From assembly GCA_965230535.1 (NCBI GenBank), contig OZ246010.1, forward strand, positions 1,426,001 through 1,490,000: a stretch of 64,000 bases of DNA, in the 5' to 3' direction. The notes below the pieces were generated by a model. It was not told the DNA's origin and ran no database searches. It saw nothing but the letters and a program-made list of their open reading frames with translations. This DNA comes from JAUILH01 sp965230535 (lineage in GTDB: Bacteria > Bacteroidota > Bacteroidia > Flavobacteriales_D > JAUILH01). The position numbers and the translations under genes are program-made. Below, in pieces: positions 17,501 through 25,742 of the stretch. Within the stretch, counting starts at the first letter, position 1. Each line of letters begins with the position of its first letter.

Positions 17501-19026
17501 ACCTGGCAGCCAGCCACATCTTGAACGCAGACATTATACCACCCCGTTGACAGATTAGTGAAATTGCCGGTGGTACTGGTTGTACCTCCCAGGGTATATA
17601 TATAATTTGGCGTTCCTCCGGTAGCAGTAAAAGACAAACTTCCATCGCCCGCACCTGGTGCACTTTCGTTAGTACTTCCTGTCTGACTCAAGTTAAGAAA
17701 GGACAAAGTTGAAATGGTAATTGGCGCGTAAGTAACAGTACAACCAACTGCATCAATAATCTCTATCTGATAAGTTCCCGGACACAGAGAATTGAAATGT
17801 GCCGTTGTACTTGCCATAAGAGTTATGGTACCATCCAATATCACAGTATACGGAGCAGTCCCACCTGCAATACTCACCAAAATATTTCCATCGCATGAAC
17901 CAAAACATACTTCATCGAAAGGATCAATATTTGCGACAATGTTACACCCTCCATTCACGGCAAGAACTGAATCACATGAGCTGGTGTCTACACATCCATT
18001 TGAATTGGTGATAGCAACCTGATACGCTCCGGCACATAAACCGTTGATACTTGGTGTAGTATTAATAGAATTTCCTGAATTACAATCTATCCATTCGTAA
18101 GAAACAATTGTCCCGGGACTTCCTGTTGTATATGCTGATAATGCACCCGTACAGTTAGCTGATGTGTCGTTGGCATCCACCTGAACATGAGCCTGAAAAG
18201 TTGATCCGCTACCTATGACTGCCGTGATCATATCTGTACAACCATTGGCGTCCATGATTTGAATTACATAGGTTCCTGAACATAAATTTTGGAAAGGATA
18301 GGTTGAAGTATACGTAATCCACGTGGCACCACCATCAATGGTCGCCATATAAGGAGCCGTTCCTCCTGAAGTGGTTAGAAAAATAGCTCCATCGCAACTT
18401 CCTGAACAAACCTCATCAATCGAATTGACTGTACTCACAAAGTTACAAGAGGTCTGAACCAATAGATTATTCTCGCAGAACTGACATCCATTAACATCAG
18501 TAGCACATACCATATAATTGCCAGGAGTCAATCCCGTAAAGTTTCCGGAACCATTTGTGGCGATTATATTCCCATTTAAATAAAGATCGTAGATGTAACC
18601 TGGTGTTCCTCCGGTAGCAGTGGCAATCACACTTCCATCGTTGGCTCCTGGAGCCGTTTCGTTAATCGCGGTACCGGCAACTATTAGAAAACTTGGTGAA
18701 TTAATCACAAAATGTCCTGTACAAGCTATTCCGGAAGTAAAGTCGTTTACCACTACCGTGTATGTACCAGGACAGAGTCCGTTTACAGTAGTCATGTTAA
18801 GGCCACTTTGACTAAAACCATTTGGTCCTTGCCACTGCACATAGTCAGCATTTCCGCTGGATACCTGAATAAAAGCAGACCCATCGCAGAAGTTGGCACA
18901 AGTCAAATCTGTGGGAGAAATGTCGTAAACCACCGAGTCGGTTCCATTGCTACAGGAAAACTGTTGAGCATGTGCACCAAACAGAAAACTGAGTAGGGTG
19001 AAAGTAAGTAATAAGGTTTTTTTCAT
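14524..19026 (-). CDS. Giant secreted SprB-repeat protein with T9SS type A sorting domain
   Basis: Start placed at the ATG ending at 19026 (MKKTLLLTFTLLSFLFGAHAQ, a clean signal peptide). The frame is open 32 codons further upstream, but that stretch does not look like a leader. The 1500-residue product is built of SprB-type repeats: a half with C.G.CDG.I.V...GGT.PY and a half with NE...GA.DGTLSFTATGGTAPYTY...GNF.NLSTGWY..CV.D..GC. Full modules of roughly 160 residues recur about five times, with many paired cysteines. The last 85 residues (VDIYPNPNNGSFTIEL ... KGVYFINI) are a type A (Por-secretion) sorting domain that T9SS removes when attaching cargo to the surface. It is probably an adhesin related in repeat content to the gliding adhesin SprB, which itself uses a type B signal. 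Confidence 0.9.
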   Translation of the reverse strand: MKKTLLLTFTLLSFLFGAHAQQFSCSNGTDSVVYDISPTDLTCANFCDGSAFIQVSSGNADYVQWQGPNGFSQSGLNMTTVNGLCPGTYTVVVNDFTSGIACTGHFVINSPSFLIVAGTAINETAPGANDGSVIATATGGTPGYIYDLYLNGNIIATNGSGNFTGLTPGNYMVCATDVNGCQFCENNLLVQTSCNFVSTVNSIDEVCSGSCDGAIFLTTSGGTAPYMATIDGGATWITYTSTYPFQNLCSGTYVIQIMDANGCTDMITAVIGSGSTFQAHVQVDANDTSANCTGALSAYTTGSPGTIVSYEWIDCNSGNSINTTPSINGLCAGAYQVAITNSNGCVDTSSCDSVLAVNGGCNIVANIDPFDEVCFGSCDGNILVSIAGGTAPYTVILDGTITLMASTTAHFNSLCPGTYQIEIIDAVGCTVTYAPITISTLSFLNLSQTGSTNESAPGAGDGSLSFTATGGTPNYIYTLGGTTSTTGNFTNLSTGWYNVCVQDVAGCQVCDSAYVGLDTTSCNLNAVSTSANTSCDGICDGLIVVDVFNGTAPFTYILDGTVTVMGGSSGTFANVCYGPHTIDVIDANGCSIAVTAFVWANQNVTVNHLGATNETAPGASDGSLIFSGSGGISPYTFTLTDNGGSTSNTTGSFSGLSAGWYEICAVDSIGCESCDSAYVGVNNGSCNLAANPTVQPESCPGSCDGVIIVDIIGGTLPYIVTLNGTITQTVTSAAFFSNICSGVHQIEIIDGNGCTFMLPITVWSNSNLTMAQTGMTNESSFGANDGTLSFTATGGTAPYTYNLNGTNNTTGNFANLSTGWYSICVEDVAGCEVCDSAYVGLDTTTCNLVGTALPYGESCPGSCDGAIQIDITGGTLPYIVTLNGTVSQTATSVAYFSNICSGVYQVDIVDANGCSFFIPAVTVWSNSNLSLTQTGMTNESSSGTNDGTLSFTASGGASPYTYNLGGTTNTSGNFGNLSTGWYSICVNDTLGCQVCDSAYVGLDSAVCNLQGTYTHQDNLCPSTCSGSITAIGVGGSGTYEYSLDGISWGTANTFYSLCAGVYVIYIRDVNDHNCMTFQTIQIVNLNNFSAQPFVVQNSNGNCTGEVDVTISNGVGPFVVEWYDCANGNLVGTGSSSLGNLCAGSYFAMVIDQGLGNCIDTTSCVTLVDSGSAPCNINITTYVTNSPSNGQCNGGLNAVITGVSSNYNAYWIDCATGNIAYTWYQWPAACPGSYALVVQDFGTGCSDTSDCINLLDSTSNCNHLVAENIVHASCGGACDGMIVLTSNGPNPSYLWNNGATGSTLTGLCPGNYCVTVVYSDSCTQTYCYTVGSNSTLSMSVQVNNETSSGAANGLIVVDVTGGTPDYEYSINGGTYSLGSSTHTIGNLSAGFYWVCVRDSLGCEICDSVQVGVGTGIATQSTFDVDIYPNPNNGSFTIELPDNLTGNSQIQLMDVSGRLIWQTRTSETRTQVNLGDRNLSKGVYFINITNNNRRADQRIVIH
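15900..18480. repeat. Tandem SprB-type coding repeats (~480-510 bp period)
   Basis: The codons for C.G.CDG recur near 18.42, 17.91, 17.41, 16.93 and 16.45 kb, with a more diverged copy near 15.96 kb. The central units are close at DNA level: the stretches coding STGWYSICV and VCDSAYVGLDT are nearly the same in several copies. Recombination between units could change protein length. Confidence 0.75.
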
Positions 19027-19213
19027 GGCAAATAAGGCTTTTGGATAAGTAGTTGAATTCAAGACGGTCAGTTCATAAAGTGGTTGCCTTTTGATCGAGT
19101 TCAAACCATCAACAAATCGCAAATCTCAATACTGTCTGTGCATTCAAAATCAATTAATTATTCACAAAATCAACCACTGTTCACCATTATTTCTCCATCC
19201 TCTCCATTTTTCC

Positions 19214-19221
19214 TATTTTTG
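19214..19221 (+). promoter_or_regulatory. Candidate Bacteroidota -7 box upstream of the HPRT-Adk gene
   Basis: TATTTTTG fits TAnnTTTG and lies 11 bases before the ATG. No exact TTG is found at the expected distance (the sequence there reads TTC), so the -33 element is weak. A start site a few bases downstream would give a very short leader. Confidence 0.4.
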
Positions 19222-19232
19222 CAGTCCAAATC

Positions 19233-20354
19233 ATGGCATTGATTAAATTACACGACAAGCAATTTGGTCCCTTTTTAAGCAAGGAAACCATTGCTGAGCG
19301 CATTCAAAAATTGGGTGCTGAGATCACGCAGGATTATGTAGACAAGGATCCTTTATTCGTTATCGTGTTGAATGGCGCCTTCATGTTTGCCTCTGACTTA
19401 CTTAAGGAAATTGACATTATCAGCGATCTCACATTTATCAAAGTAAAATCTTATGAGGGTACGGAAACTTCCGGAGAAGTGAAAAGCGTACTTGGTTTAC
19501 AAGATAAAATTGAAGGTCGACACATAGTGTTGATCGAAGACATTGTGGATACCGGTATTACACTCGAGTATTTGCAGAACTACATGAAAGAAAAAGGCGC
19601 ACTAAGTGTTGAGATAGCAACACTTCTTTTCAAAAAAGACGCCTACCAAAAGAACTATAAATTGAAATATGTAGGGTTTGAGATTCCGAACAAATTCGTA
19701 GTTGGCTATGGGCTTGATTACGATGGATTGGGAAGAAACATCAATGAAATCCTTAAACTTTCAGAAACAAAAAACAACATGTTAAACATTGTTTTATTCG
19801 GACCTCCAGGTGCAGGTAAAGGCACTCAAAGTGAAAAATTAGCTGAGAAATACGGTTTGGTTCACATTTCCACAGGAGATGTTTTCAGAGGATTAGATCC
19901 TGAATCTGATCTGGCCAAGTTGGCAAAAAGTTACTCAGACAAAGGGAATTTGGTACCAGACGACATCACCATTAAGATCCTGGAATCTGAAGTTCAAAAA
20001 TACCCTGACGCAAAAGGTGTTATTTACGATGGTTTCCCAAGAACTTCAGCTCAGGCAGAAGCTTTGGATACCTTCTTATCATCCAAAGGCACTTCAGTTT
20101 CCTTCATGCTGGCTCTGGAAGTTGAGGAAGAAGAATTGAGAACCAGATTGAAAAACCGTGCAATCGATAGTGGTAGACCAGATGATGCAGATCCGGAGAT
20201 CATTCAAAACAGAATTGACGTCTACAACAAACAAACTGCTCCTGTAGCAAATCACTACAAGGGTCAGGGGAAATACAAAGCAATCGACGGAATTGGTTCT
20301 ATTGATGACATTACTGAAAGATTGTTCACCACCATTGATGGTGTAGAAGCTTAA
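19233..20354 (+). CDS. hpt-adk: Bifunctional hypoxanthine phosphoribosyltransferase / adenylate kinase fusion
   Basis: Residues 1-178 are an HPRT, which makes IMP/GMP from hypoxanthine/guanine and PRPP: VLNGAFMFASDL at 45-56, and the PRPP-binding motif IVLIEDIVDTGIT at 98-110. Residues 183-373 are an adenylate kinase (ATP + AMP to 2 ADP): P-loop GPPGAGKG at 190-197, then YDGFPRTSAQAEALD, a short lid (RAIDSGRPDDADPEII) and a TAPVANHY helix. The frame has no stop between the domains. An in-frame ATG at 19779, exactly at the junction, could also start a free 191-residue adenylate kinase. I recall the same fusion annotated in Flavobacteriia. obg follows six bases later. Confidence 0.92.
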   Translation: MALIKLHDKQFGPFLSKETIAERIQKLGAEITQDYVDKDPLFVIVLNGAFMFASDLLKEIDIISDLTFIKVKSYEGTETSGEVKSVLGLQDKIEGRHIVLIEDIVDTGITLEYLQNYMKEKGALSVEIATLLFKKDAYQKNYKLKYVGFEIPNKFVVGYGLDYDGLGRNINEILKLSETKNNMLNIVLFGPPGAGKGTQSEKLAEKYGLVHISTGDVFRGLDPESDLAKLAKSYSDKGNLVPDDITIKILESEVQKYPDAKGVIYDGFPRTSAQAEALDTFLSSKGTSVSFMLALEVEEEELRTRLKNRAIDSGRPDDADPEIIQNRIDVYNKQTAPVANHYKGQGKYKAIDGIGSIDDITERLFTTIDGVEA

Positions 20355-20360
20355 AGCGTT

Positions 20361-21350
20361 ATGGCCGGAAGCAATTTTGTTGACTACGTCAAAATTTGTT
20401 GTCGGTCTGGAAAAGGCGGGCAAGGTTCTGCACATCTTCACAGAGATCGTCTGAACTCTAAGGGAGGACCAGATGGTGGAGACGGTGGCAGAGGAGGACA
20501 TGTCATTGTACGTGGCAACTCCCAGTTGTGGACCTTGCTTCATCTGAAGTATCGAAAACATGTCATTGCCGGAGCTGGTGAAAGTGGTGGACAAAGCCAT
20601 AGTTCCGGAAAAACCGGTAGTGATGAAATCATTGAAGTTCCGCTTGGCACCATTGCCAGAGATGCTGAAACCAATGAAGTCATTTTCGAAATCACTGAAG
20701 ATGGTGAAACTCATATTCTTGTAGAAGGTGGAAAAGGTGGTAGAGGAAATGCTCATTTCAAATCCCCTACCAACCAAACACCACGCTACGCTCAACCGGG
20801 TCTTCCTGGGAAAGAAGAGTGGAAAATTCTGGAACTTAAAGTTCTGGCTGATGTTGGTCTGGTTGGTTTTCCAAATGCCGGAAAATCTACTTTATTATCA
20901 GTCGTATCAGCTGCCAAACCTGAAATTGCAAACTATCCTTTCACCACTCTGGTTCCTAATCTGGGGATGGTTGCATACAGAGATCATCGTTCATTTGTAA
21001 TGGCAGATATTCCCGGAATTATTGAAGGAGCTTCTGAAGGAAAAGGCTTGGGAATTCGTTTTTTGAGACACATAGAAAGAAACTCCATACTTCTCTTTAT
21101 GGTCCCGGCAGACAGTGACGACATCCACAAAGAATACAAGATACTCTTAAACGAGCTCAAACAGTACAATCCTGAATTATTGGACAAAGCCAAAATACTG
21201 GCCATCTCAAAATCTGACATGCTGGATGAAGAACTCAAAAATGAAATGAAGCAGGATTTACCACAAATTCCTCATATATTTATCTCATCCGTAGCTCAAA
21301 TTGGTTTAACTGAGCTTAAAGACATGCTTTGGAACGCAATTAACGAGTGA
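20361..21350 (+). CDS. obg: Obg/CgtA-type ribosome-associated GTPase
   Basis: The N-terminal Obg fold has its characteristic glycine-rich loops (about 18-46 and 122-132: GGKGGRGN). The G domain has G1 GFPNAGKS at 169-176, G3 DIPGI and G4 SKSD. Obg GTPases bind the 50S subunit and act in its late assembly and in growth control. Length 329; the extra C-terminal OCT domain of some Obg proteins is absent. It is placed between the HPRT-Adk fusion and a PAP2 gene whose start overlaps its stop. Confidence 0.95.
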   Translation: MAGSNFVDYVKICCRSGKGGQGSAHLHRDRLNSKGGPDGGDGGRGGHVIVRGNSQLWTLLHLKYRKHVIAGAGESGGQSHSSGKTGSDEIIEVPLGTIARDAETNEVIFEITEDGETHILVEGGKGGRGNAHFKSPTNQTPRYAQPGLPGKEEWKILELKVLADVGLVGFPNAGKSTLLSVVSAAKPEIANYPFTTLVPNLGMVAYRDHRSFVMADIPGIIEGASEGKGLGIRFLRHIERNSILLFMVPADSDDIHKEYKILLNELKQYNPELLDKAKILAISKSDMLDEELKNEMKQDLPQIPHIFISSVAQIGLTELKDMLWNAINE

Positions 21351-21949
21351 TGCAGGAATTACTAACAGGTTTAGAGAATTTTGATGTCAATTTGTTCAAA
21401 CAGATAAATGGCATGCACTCCCCTATGTGGGATACCGTCATGTGGTATGTTTCTTATAAGTACCTCTGGATTCCCCTATACCTTCTCATTGTATTTCTGT
21501 TTTTCAGAGCTCATGGATGGAAAGGCGCCGGAATTGCACTTTTGGCAGGAGTTGCTACAGTAGGGCTTACAGATTTGATTGCAACCTATGGTCTAAAAGA
21601 AACAGTGATGCGTTACCGACCTTCGCACAATGAAGATTTTCAGCATCTGGTGCATCTTGTAAAAGATTTTAATGGCAATGAATATAAAGGTGGACAATAT
21701 GGATTCGTATCTGGTCATGCGGCCAATAGTTTTGCCATTGCCATCTTTTCAGGACAAGTTCTAAGAAAGAAATTTTCCTGGGTGCTTCCGGTAATGGTCT
21801 TTTGGGCATTAGTTATTAGCTACAGCAGAATTTACATGGGTGTACACTACCCGGCTGATGTGATATTTGGAGGGCTATTGGGTGGTACGATTGGCTATTT
21901 ATTCTCACTGTTGTACACCAAAATCATCCTAAAAAAGCTTCAAAAATGA
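21350..21949 (+). CDS. PAP2-family membrane phosphatase
   Basis: An integral membrane enzyme of the PAP2 superfamily, which hydrolyses lipid phosphates such as undecaprenyl pyrophosphate or phosphatidic acid. All three signature blocks are present: KETVMRYRP (KX6RP), GFVSGHAANS (usual PSGH, here VSGH, with the catalytic histidine kept) and YSRIYMGVHYPADV (SRX5HX3D). About five to six hydrophobic segments. ATG at 21350 overlaps the obg stop by one base; a GTG codon just before is less likely. Recycling of the undecaprenyl carrier is a reasonable but unproven role. Confidence 0.88.
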   Translation: MQELLTGLENFDVNLFKQINGMHSPMWDTVMWYVSYKYLWIPLYLLIVFLFFRAHGWKGAGIALLAGVATVGLTDLIATYGLKETVMRYRPSHNEDFQHLVHLVKDFNGNEYKGGQYGFVSGHAANSFAIAIFSGQVLRKKFSWVLPVMVFWALVISYSRIYMGVHYPADVIFGGLLGGTIGYLFSLLYTKIILKKLQK

Positions 21950-22305
21950 TGTACCTGGCCATTTTTCTTGGAGGAGGAATTGGCAGTCTGTTAAGATATG
22001 GAACCGGTCGCATGGTTAACGCACAGATAAAATCTGACCTTCCCTGGGGCACCATTGTAAGCAACATTGCAGCCTGTATTATTCTGGGCCTGGTGGTTTA
22101 TCAGTTCAAAGATCAAATTAAGCATGACAATTTCTGGTTCTACTTTATGGCAGTTGGACTCTGTGGAGGATATAGCACCTTCAGTACCTTTAGTATGGAA
22201 ACAGTTGAGTTGGCTCAGGCCGGATCATGGGGCCTGGTCTTCGCCAACATCCTCATCAGTGTTGTTGTCTGCTTCAGTCTCCTCTACTTCCTCTTCAGGC
22301 AGTGA
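21946..22305 (+). CDS. fluC: Fluoride channel FluC/CrcB
   Basis: 119 residues with four membrane helices. FluC proteins form dual-topology dimers that export fluoride. Family marks are GGGIGSLLRYGTGR at the N-terminus, the VSN motif (position of the conserved Asn), and the GLCGGYSTFSTFSMET block that supplies the polar track and central Na+ site. It overlaps the PAP2 stop (ATGATG; either ATG may be used). No fluoride riboswitch can be placed upstream because the gene overlaps its neighbour. The last 81 bases are antisense to the end of the next gene. Confidence 0.92.
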   Translation: MMYLAIFLGGGIGSLLRYGTGRMVNAQIKSDLPWGTIVSNIAACIILGLVVYQFKDQIKHDNFWFYFMAVGLCGGYSTFSTFSMETVELAQAGSWGLVFANILISVVVCFSLLYFLFRQ

Positions 22306-22956
22306 GAATTTTTCCCAGATTAATTCACCATCGCAATCAACCCTGAATACCGTAGAATTCTCTTTTACGATAGAGGATCTATAGCTTTGAGTCTTGTCAT
22401 TCCACGAAAAACTATCGTAATATCCACAGTCCACATAAATTACATCAATTGAAAACTCATTGATAATGAATACACCAGCTTCTGAAGCTACTTTTTGATT
22501 GATACCAGGTTTAATTTCACTCCTGTTGTTCCCAAACTCGAGGAACCAGTTTCGAAGGACATTTCCCAACTGTGCACTGTCTCGATATTCGTAGTGCCAA
22601 AGATGCGCAACAGGCACAGACATTGAACTATCTCTCATGAAAACCTCCTGCTTTCTTTTAATTGACTTTTTGAAGCTTTTCTCACTTGTGAACCGATCCA
22701 AGAGTAGTGAAGACGTATTTATCACCGTGTCGTAAACTTCTGAATAGTGTTTTATAAATCCACTGAACTCTTTTGAACTTCCTTTTTCAATTGGAGCCGG
22801 ATCTTCAAGCATTTCTACCTCCTGCTCAGCTCTTTTTGGATTAATGCTGTTTTCAGGTTCAACTGTCACATCCACTTTCTCAGGATGAGATTCTCCAGAA
22901 CATGCAAACAAAAATGTCGCGAAAAAACAAATCCATATGATGTGCTTAATGATCAC
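22225..22956 (-). CDS. Putative lipoprotein of unknown function
   Basis: 243 residues. A lipoprotein signal (hydrophobic run ending FLFACSG) implies acylation of the cysteine and anchoring in a membrane. The rest is hydrophilic, with a mixed alpha/beta central region containing WHYEYRDSAQLGNVLRNWFLEFG and a strongly acidic tail (EEEVEETEADNNTDEDVGEDQ). I recognise no family. The acidic tail is coded by the antisense of FluC's last membrane helix, suggesting that the C-terminus grew by loss of an earlier stop codon. The gene starts directly against the threonine aldolase stop, so the two are likely cotranscribed. Confidence 0.7.
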   Translation of the reverse strand: MIIKHIIWICFFATFLFACSGESHPEKVDVTVEPENSINPKRAEQEVEMLEDPAPIEKGSSKEFSGFIKHYSEVYDTVINTSSLLLDRFTSEKSFKKSIKRKQEVFMRDSSMSVPVAHLWHYEYRDSAQLGNVLRNWFLEFGNNRSEIKPGINQKVASEAGVFIINEFSIDVIYVDCGYYDSFSWNDKTQSYRSSIVKENSTVFRVDCDGELIWEKFSLPEEEVEETEADNNTDEDVGEDQAP

Positions 22957-23978
22957 TAAAAAGAAGCATTTTTAAGTACCTCAACTAAACGATTACAATG
23001 TTCGTCAGTAAAGTCTTTGTGCGTGACAAAACGAATAGATTGGCCACCAAACGGAACTGCCAAAACGCCTGCTTTGCTCAGGTAATCTAAAAACGATTTC
23101 GGACTTACTGCTTCCCTTAGATTAAATACCACAATATTGGTTTCAACCGGAAGAACTGAGTCTACATACGGTAGTTCTTTTAAATGAGACTCTATTTTTG
23201 CAGCTCTGTCATGATCTTCTTTTAACCTCTCCACATTGTTTTTAAGGGCATAGAGTCCGGCTGCTCCTAATAAACCAACCTGACGCATTCCTCCTCCGAA
23301 AACTTTCCTCACCCTTCTGGCTTTCTTTATATGCTCTTTATTGCCAAGTAACAACGATCCAATTGGTGCCCCCAGCCCCTTAGACAGACAGATCGAAATG
23401 GTATCAAACAAACTGCCATACTCATGATAGTCATCACCTCTCACAACAAGCGAGTTAAACAATCTGGCACCGTCACAGTGCAGAGGTAAGTTATGATCAT
23501 TACAAACCGACCTGATTTTTTTAAGCTCTTCCACATCATATACACATCCTCCGCCACGATTACTCGTATCTTCCACACACACTAAAGAGGTAATTCCTTT
23601 GTGGATATCATCCGGGTTGATGCCTTTTTCGACATCTGAAACACTTATTCTGCCCCGATTTCCTTTGAGAAGCTTCACTGAAGCACCTGAATTTACTGCA
23701 ATGCCAGCTCCTTCATATTGGTAGACATGTGCGTCTTCATGACAAATGACCTCAGCTCCAATGAAAGTGTGCAATCTAATGGCTATTTGATTGGTCATGG
23801 TACCTGAAGGACAAAAGATAGCCGCCTCTTTTCCAAACAACTGAGCAGCATAATTCTCCAATGACATGATGCCTGGGTCTTCTTCAAACACATCATCTCC
23901 CACCTCAGCTAACAGCATGCTTTCCAGCATGTTCTTACATGGTTTGGTTACCGTATCACTTCTTAGATCGACTTTCAT
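22956..23978 (-). CDS. ltaE: Low-specificity L-threonine aldolase
   Basis: PLP enzyme cleaving L-threonine/allo-threonine to glycine and acetaldehyde. The start is set at the second of two ATGs ending at 23978, because the family begins MKVDLRSDTVTKP; the frame is open to 24047, but using that would overlap the divergent protease gene. DVFEEDP, CHEDAHVYQYEG, the Asp/Arg block HCDGARLFNS and the PLP-binding lysine in CLSKGLGAP are all visible. Length about 340, as expected. Start-to-start distance to the divergent subtilisin is about 54 bases, so their promoters must overlap. Confidence 0.92.
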   Translation of the reverse strand: MKVDLRSDTVTKPCKNMLESMLLAEVGDDVFEEDPGIMSLENYAAQLFGKEAAIFCPSGTMTNQIAIRLHTFIGAEVICHEDAHVYQYEGAGIAVNSGASVKLLKGNRGRISVSDVEKGINPDDIHKGITSLVCVEDTSNRGGGCVYDVEELKKIRSVCNDHNLPLHCDGARLFNSLVVRGDDYHEYGSLFDTISICLSKGLGAPIGSLLLGNKEHIKKARRVRKVFGGGMRQVGLLGAAGLYALKNNVERLKEDHDRAAKIESHLKELPYVDSVLPVETNIVVFNLREAVSPKSFLDYLSKAGVLAVPFGGQSIRFVTHKDFTDEHCNRLVEVLKNASF

Positions 23979-24032
23979 CATAGTTTCAGGAAAAGTTTCG
24001 TTAATTTTAAGCAATCTTTTTGGATTACACCT

Positions 24033-25742
24033 ATGTTTCGACACCATTTATCACTTGTTTTTGCACTCTTGTTTAGCATCTCCTATGCTCAGCATGACGA
24101 CAAATATCTTGTGGTATTTACCGATAAAGATGGTGTTGAGTTTAATCCACATACCTACTTTGACGCCAAAGCCATTGAAAGAAGAAAGCGTCATGACTAC
24201 AATCTGAATCACTATACAGACAGACCAGTACGAGCTGATTACGTGAATTCTTTGGAACAATTTGTCGATTCTACCGGAAGGACATTAAGATGGCATAATG
24301 GTGTGGTTGTTTTCGCTGATGAGAGCTCCATTTCCTCAATTAAAGAACTCAAGCATGTTAAGCAAGTTCTTCGATTTGGAGAAAGCAAAGCCGTATTGGC
24401 CAAAAATGACGAATTTACTCAGGGGCAGTTAAAGCTGGCTAAGGCCCAAATAAAACGAATGCAGGGCGAACTCTTCAGAAAGGCAAATATCACCGCAAAG
24501 GGTATGCGCATTGCCATTTTAGATGCGGGTTTCCCTGGGGTTGAATATCTGGAAGCCTTTGAACATATTCGCGCAAAAAAACGCATCATTGCACATAGAG
24601 ATTTCATTAAGAAGAAAAACGACACCTATAAAGGTCATTCGCATGGCACCATGGTATTGAGCAATATTGCCGGCATTCTAAATGGCATTCCTCTTGGAAT
24701 GGCAACAGATGCCGAATTTTTATTGGCCAGAACCGAAAATGTGTTCAGTGATGGGATTTCAGATGAGGAAAACTGGCTTGCTGCAATGGAATGGGCCGAT
24801 AAAAATGGGGCTCAGCTGATCAATAGTTCACTTGGCTACACCAAACGTATGTACTTTAGAAAAGACATGGATGGCGTAAGTGCCTTGGTAACCAGAACAG
24901 GAAATTTAGCGGCCTCAAAGGGAATTCTGGTTGTGAATTCTGCCGGAAACGAAGGAGATGATGTGGATTGGAGAACCATTGGAGCACCAGCTGATGCAGA
25001 TTCTGTATTGGCAGTTGGCGCAATCAATCCGTGGACAAATCTTCAGGCTTCATGGAGTAGCTACGGTCCCTCCGCTGATGAAAGAACCAAACCAAATGTA
25101 TCTGCTTATGGTTATGCCGTTGTCATGACGAAATCTGGTCCGGAAATGGCTACCGGAACCTCATTTGCCAGTCCGTTAACATGTGGATTTGCCGCTTGTG
25201 CCTGGCAATGTAACGTAGACAGATCAGTCATGGAGCTTTTTAATGCTCTGGAAGCCTCTGGTGATCTTCATCCTTACTATGATTATGCACATGGACATGG
25301 CGTTCCTCAAGCTTCTTACTTTATAGACTCCATTCCTAAAACCGCTATTGAAAACCCTTTTGAAATTGACTACGACAGCACCGATTTTAAGGTAAACATC
25401 AAAAAAGAGTTTTTCTCAAGAGCTTCCTTAAGCATGTTAAATTACTACAGTGAAGGTAGTTTTATATTCGATGGTCATGAACACGGAGATGAGACCATTT
25501 CTACAGGCGGAGAAGCTTTTTTACATCATGGTGATGGTCATTACAATGAATTGAGTACTGGCATACATAGTGGCACACCAGAGTATTTTTATTACTCGAT
25601 TGGAGGTGAAGAATTACTGGACATTTACTATGTAATTGGTGTTGAAGAGACAGAAGTTCTTGACATTCCTATCAGCAAATCAATGAAGGGGAAATATTTA
25701 AGAATGCATTACAAAGGTTATACGGAGGTGATTAAACTATGA
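24033..25742 (+). CDS. Secreted subtilisin-like (S8) serine protease
   Basis: 569 residues. Signal peptide (1-19, ending ISYAQ), then a propeptide-like domain (KYLVVFTDKDG ... LKHVKQVLRFG, about 23-115). The peptidase domain follows with Asp164 (AILDAGF), His204 (HSHGTMVLSNIAG), the oxyanion Asn in VVNSAGNEGDD, and Ser377 (GTSFASPL). The C-terminal ~130 residues look like a beta domain, but no type A or B T9SS sorting signature is recognisable, so export beyond the periplasm is uncertain. The following outer-membrane-like gene overlaps the stop by four bases. Confidence 0.9.
   Translation: MFRHHLSLVFALLFSISYAQHDDKYLVVFTDKDGVEFNPHTYFDAKAIERRKRHDYNLNHYTDRPVRADYVNSLEQFVDSTGRTLRWHNGVVVFADESSISSIKELKHVKQVLRFGESKAVLAKNDEFTQGQLKLAKAQIKRMQGELFRKANITAKGMRIAILDAGFPGVEYLEAFEHIRAKKRIIAHRDFIKKKNDTYKGHSHGTMVLSNIAGILNGIPLGMATDAEFLLARTENVFSDGISDEENWLAAMEWADKNGAQLINSSLGYTKRMYFRKDMDGVSALVTRTGNLAASKGILVVNSAGNEGDDVDWRTIGAPADADSVLAVGAINPWTNLQASWSSYGPSADERTKPNVSAYGYAVVMTKSGPEMATGTSFASPLTCGFAACAWQCNVDRSVMELFNALEASGDLHPYYDYAHGHGVPQASYFIDSIPKTAIENPFEIDYDSTDFKVNIKKEFFSRASLSMLNYYSEGSFIFDGHEHGDETISTGGEAFLHHGDGHYNELSTGIHSGTPEYFYYSIGGEELLDIYYVIGVEETEVLDIPISKSMKGKYLRMHYKGYTEVIKL

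Noticed and set aside
20094..20795. 233-codon minus-strand frame across the ends of the HPRT-Adk and obg genes
   Set aside because: Both plus-strand genes are well-supported families over the same bases; the antisense product has no recognisable features.
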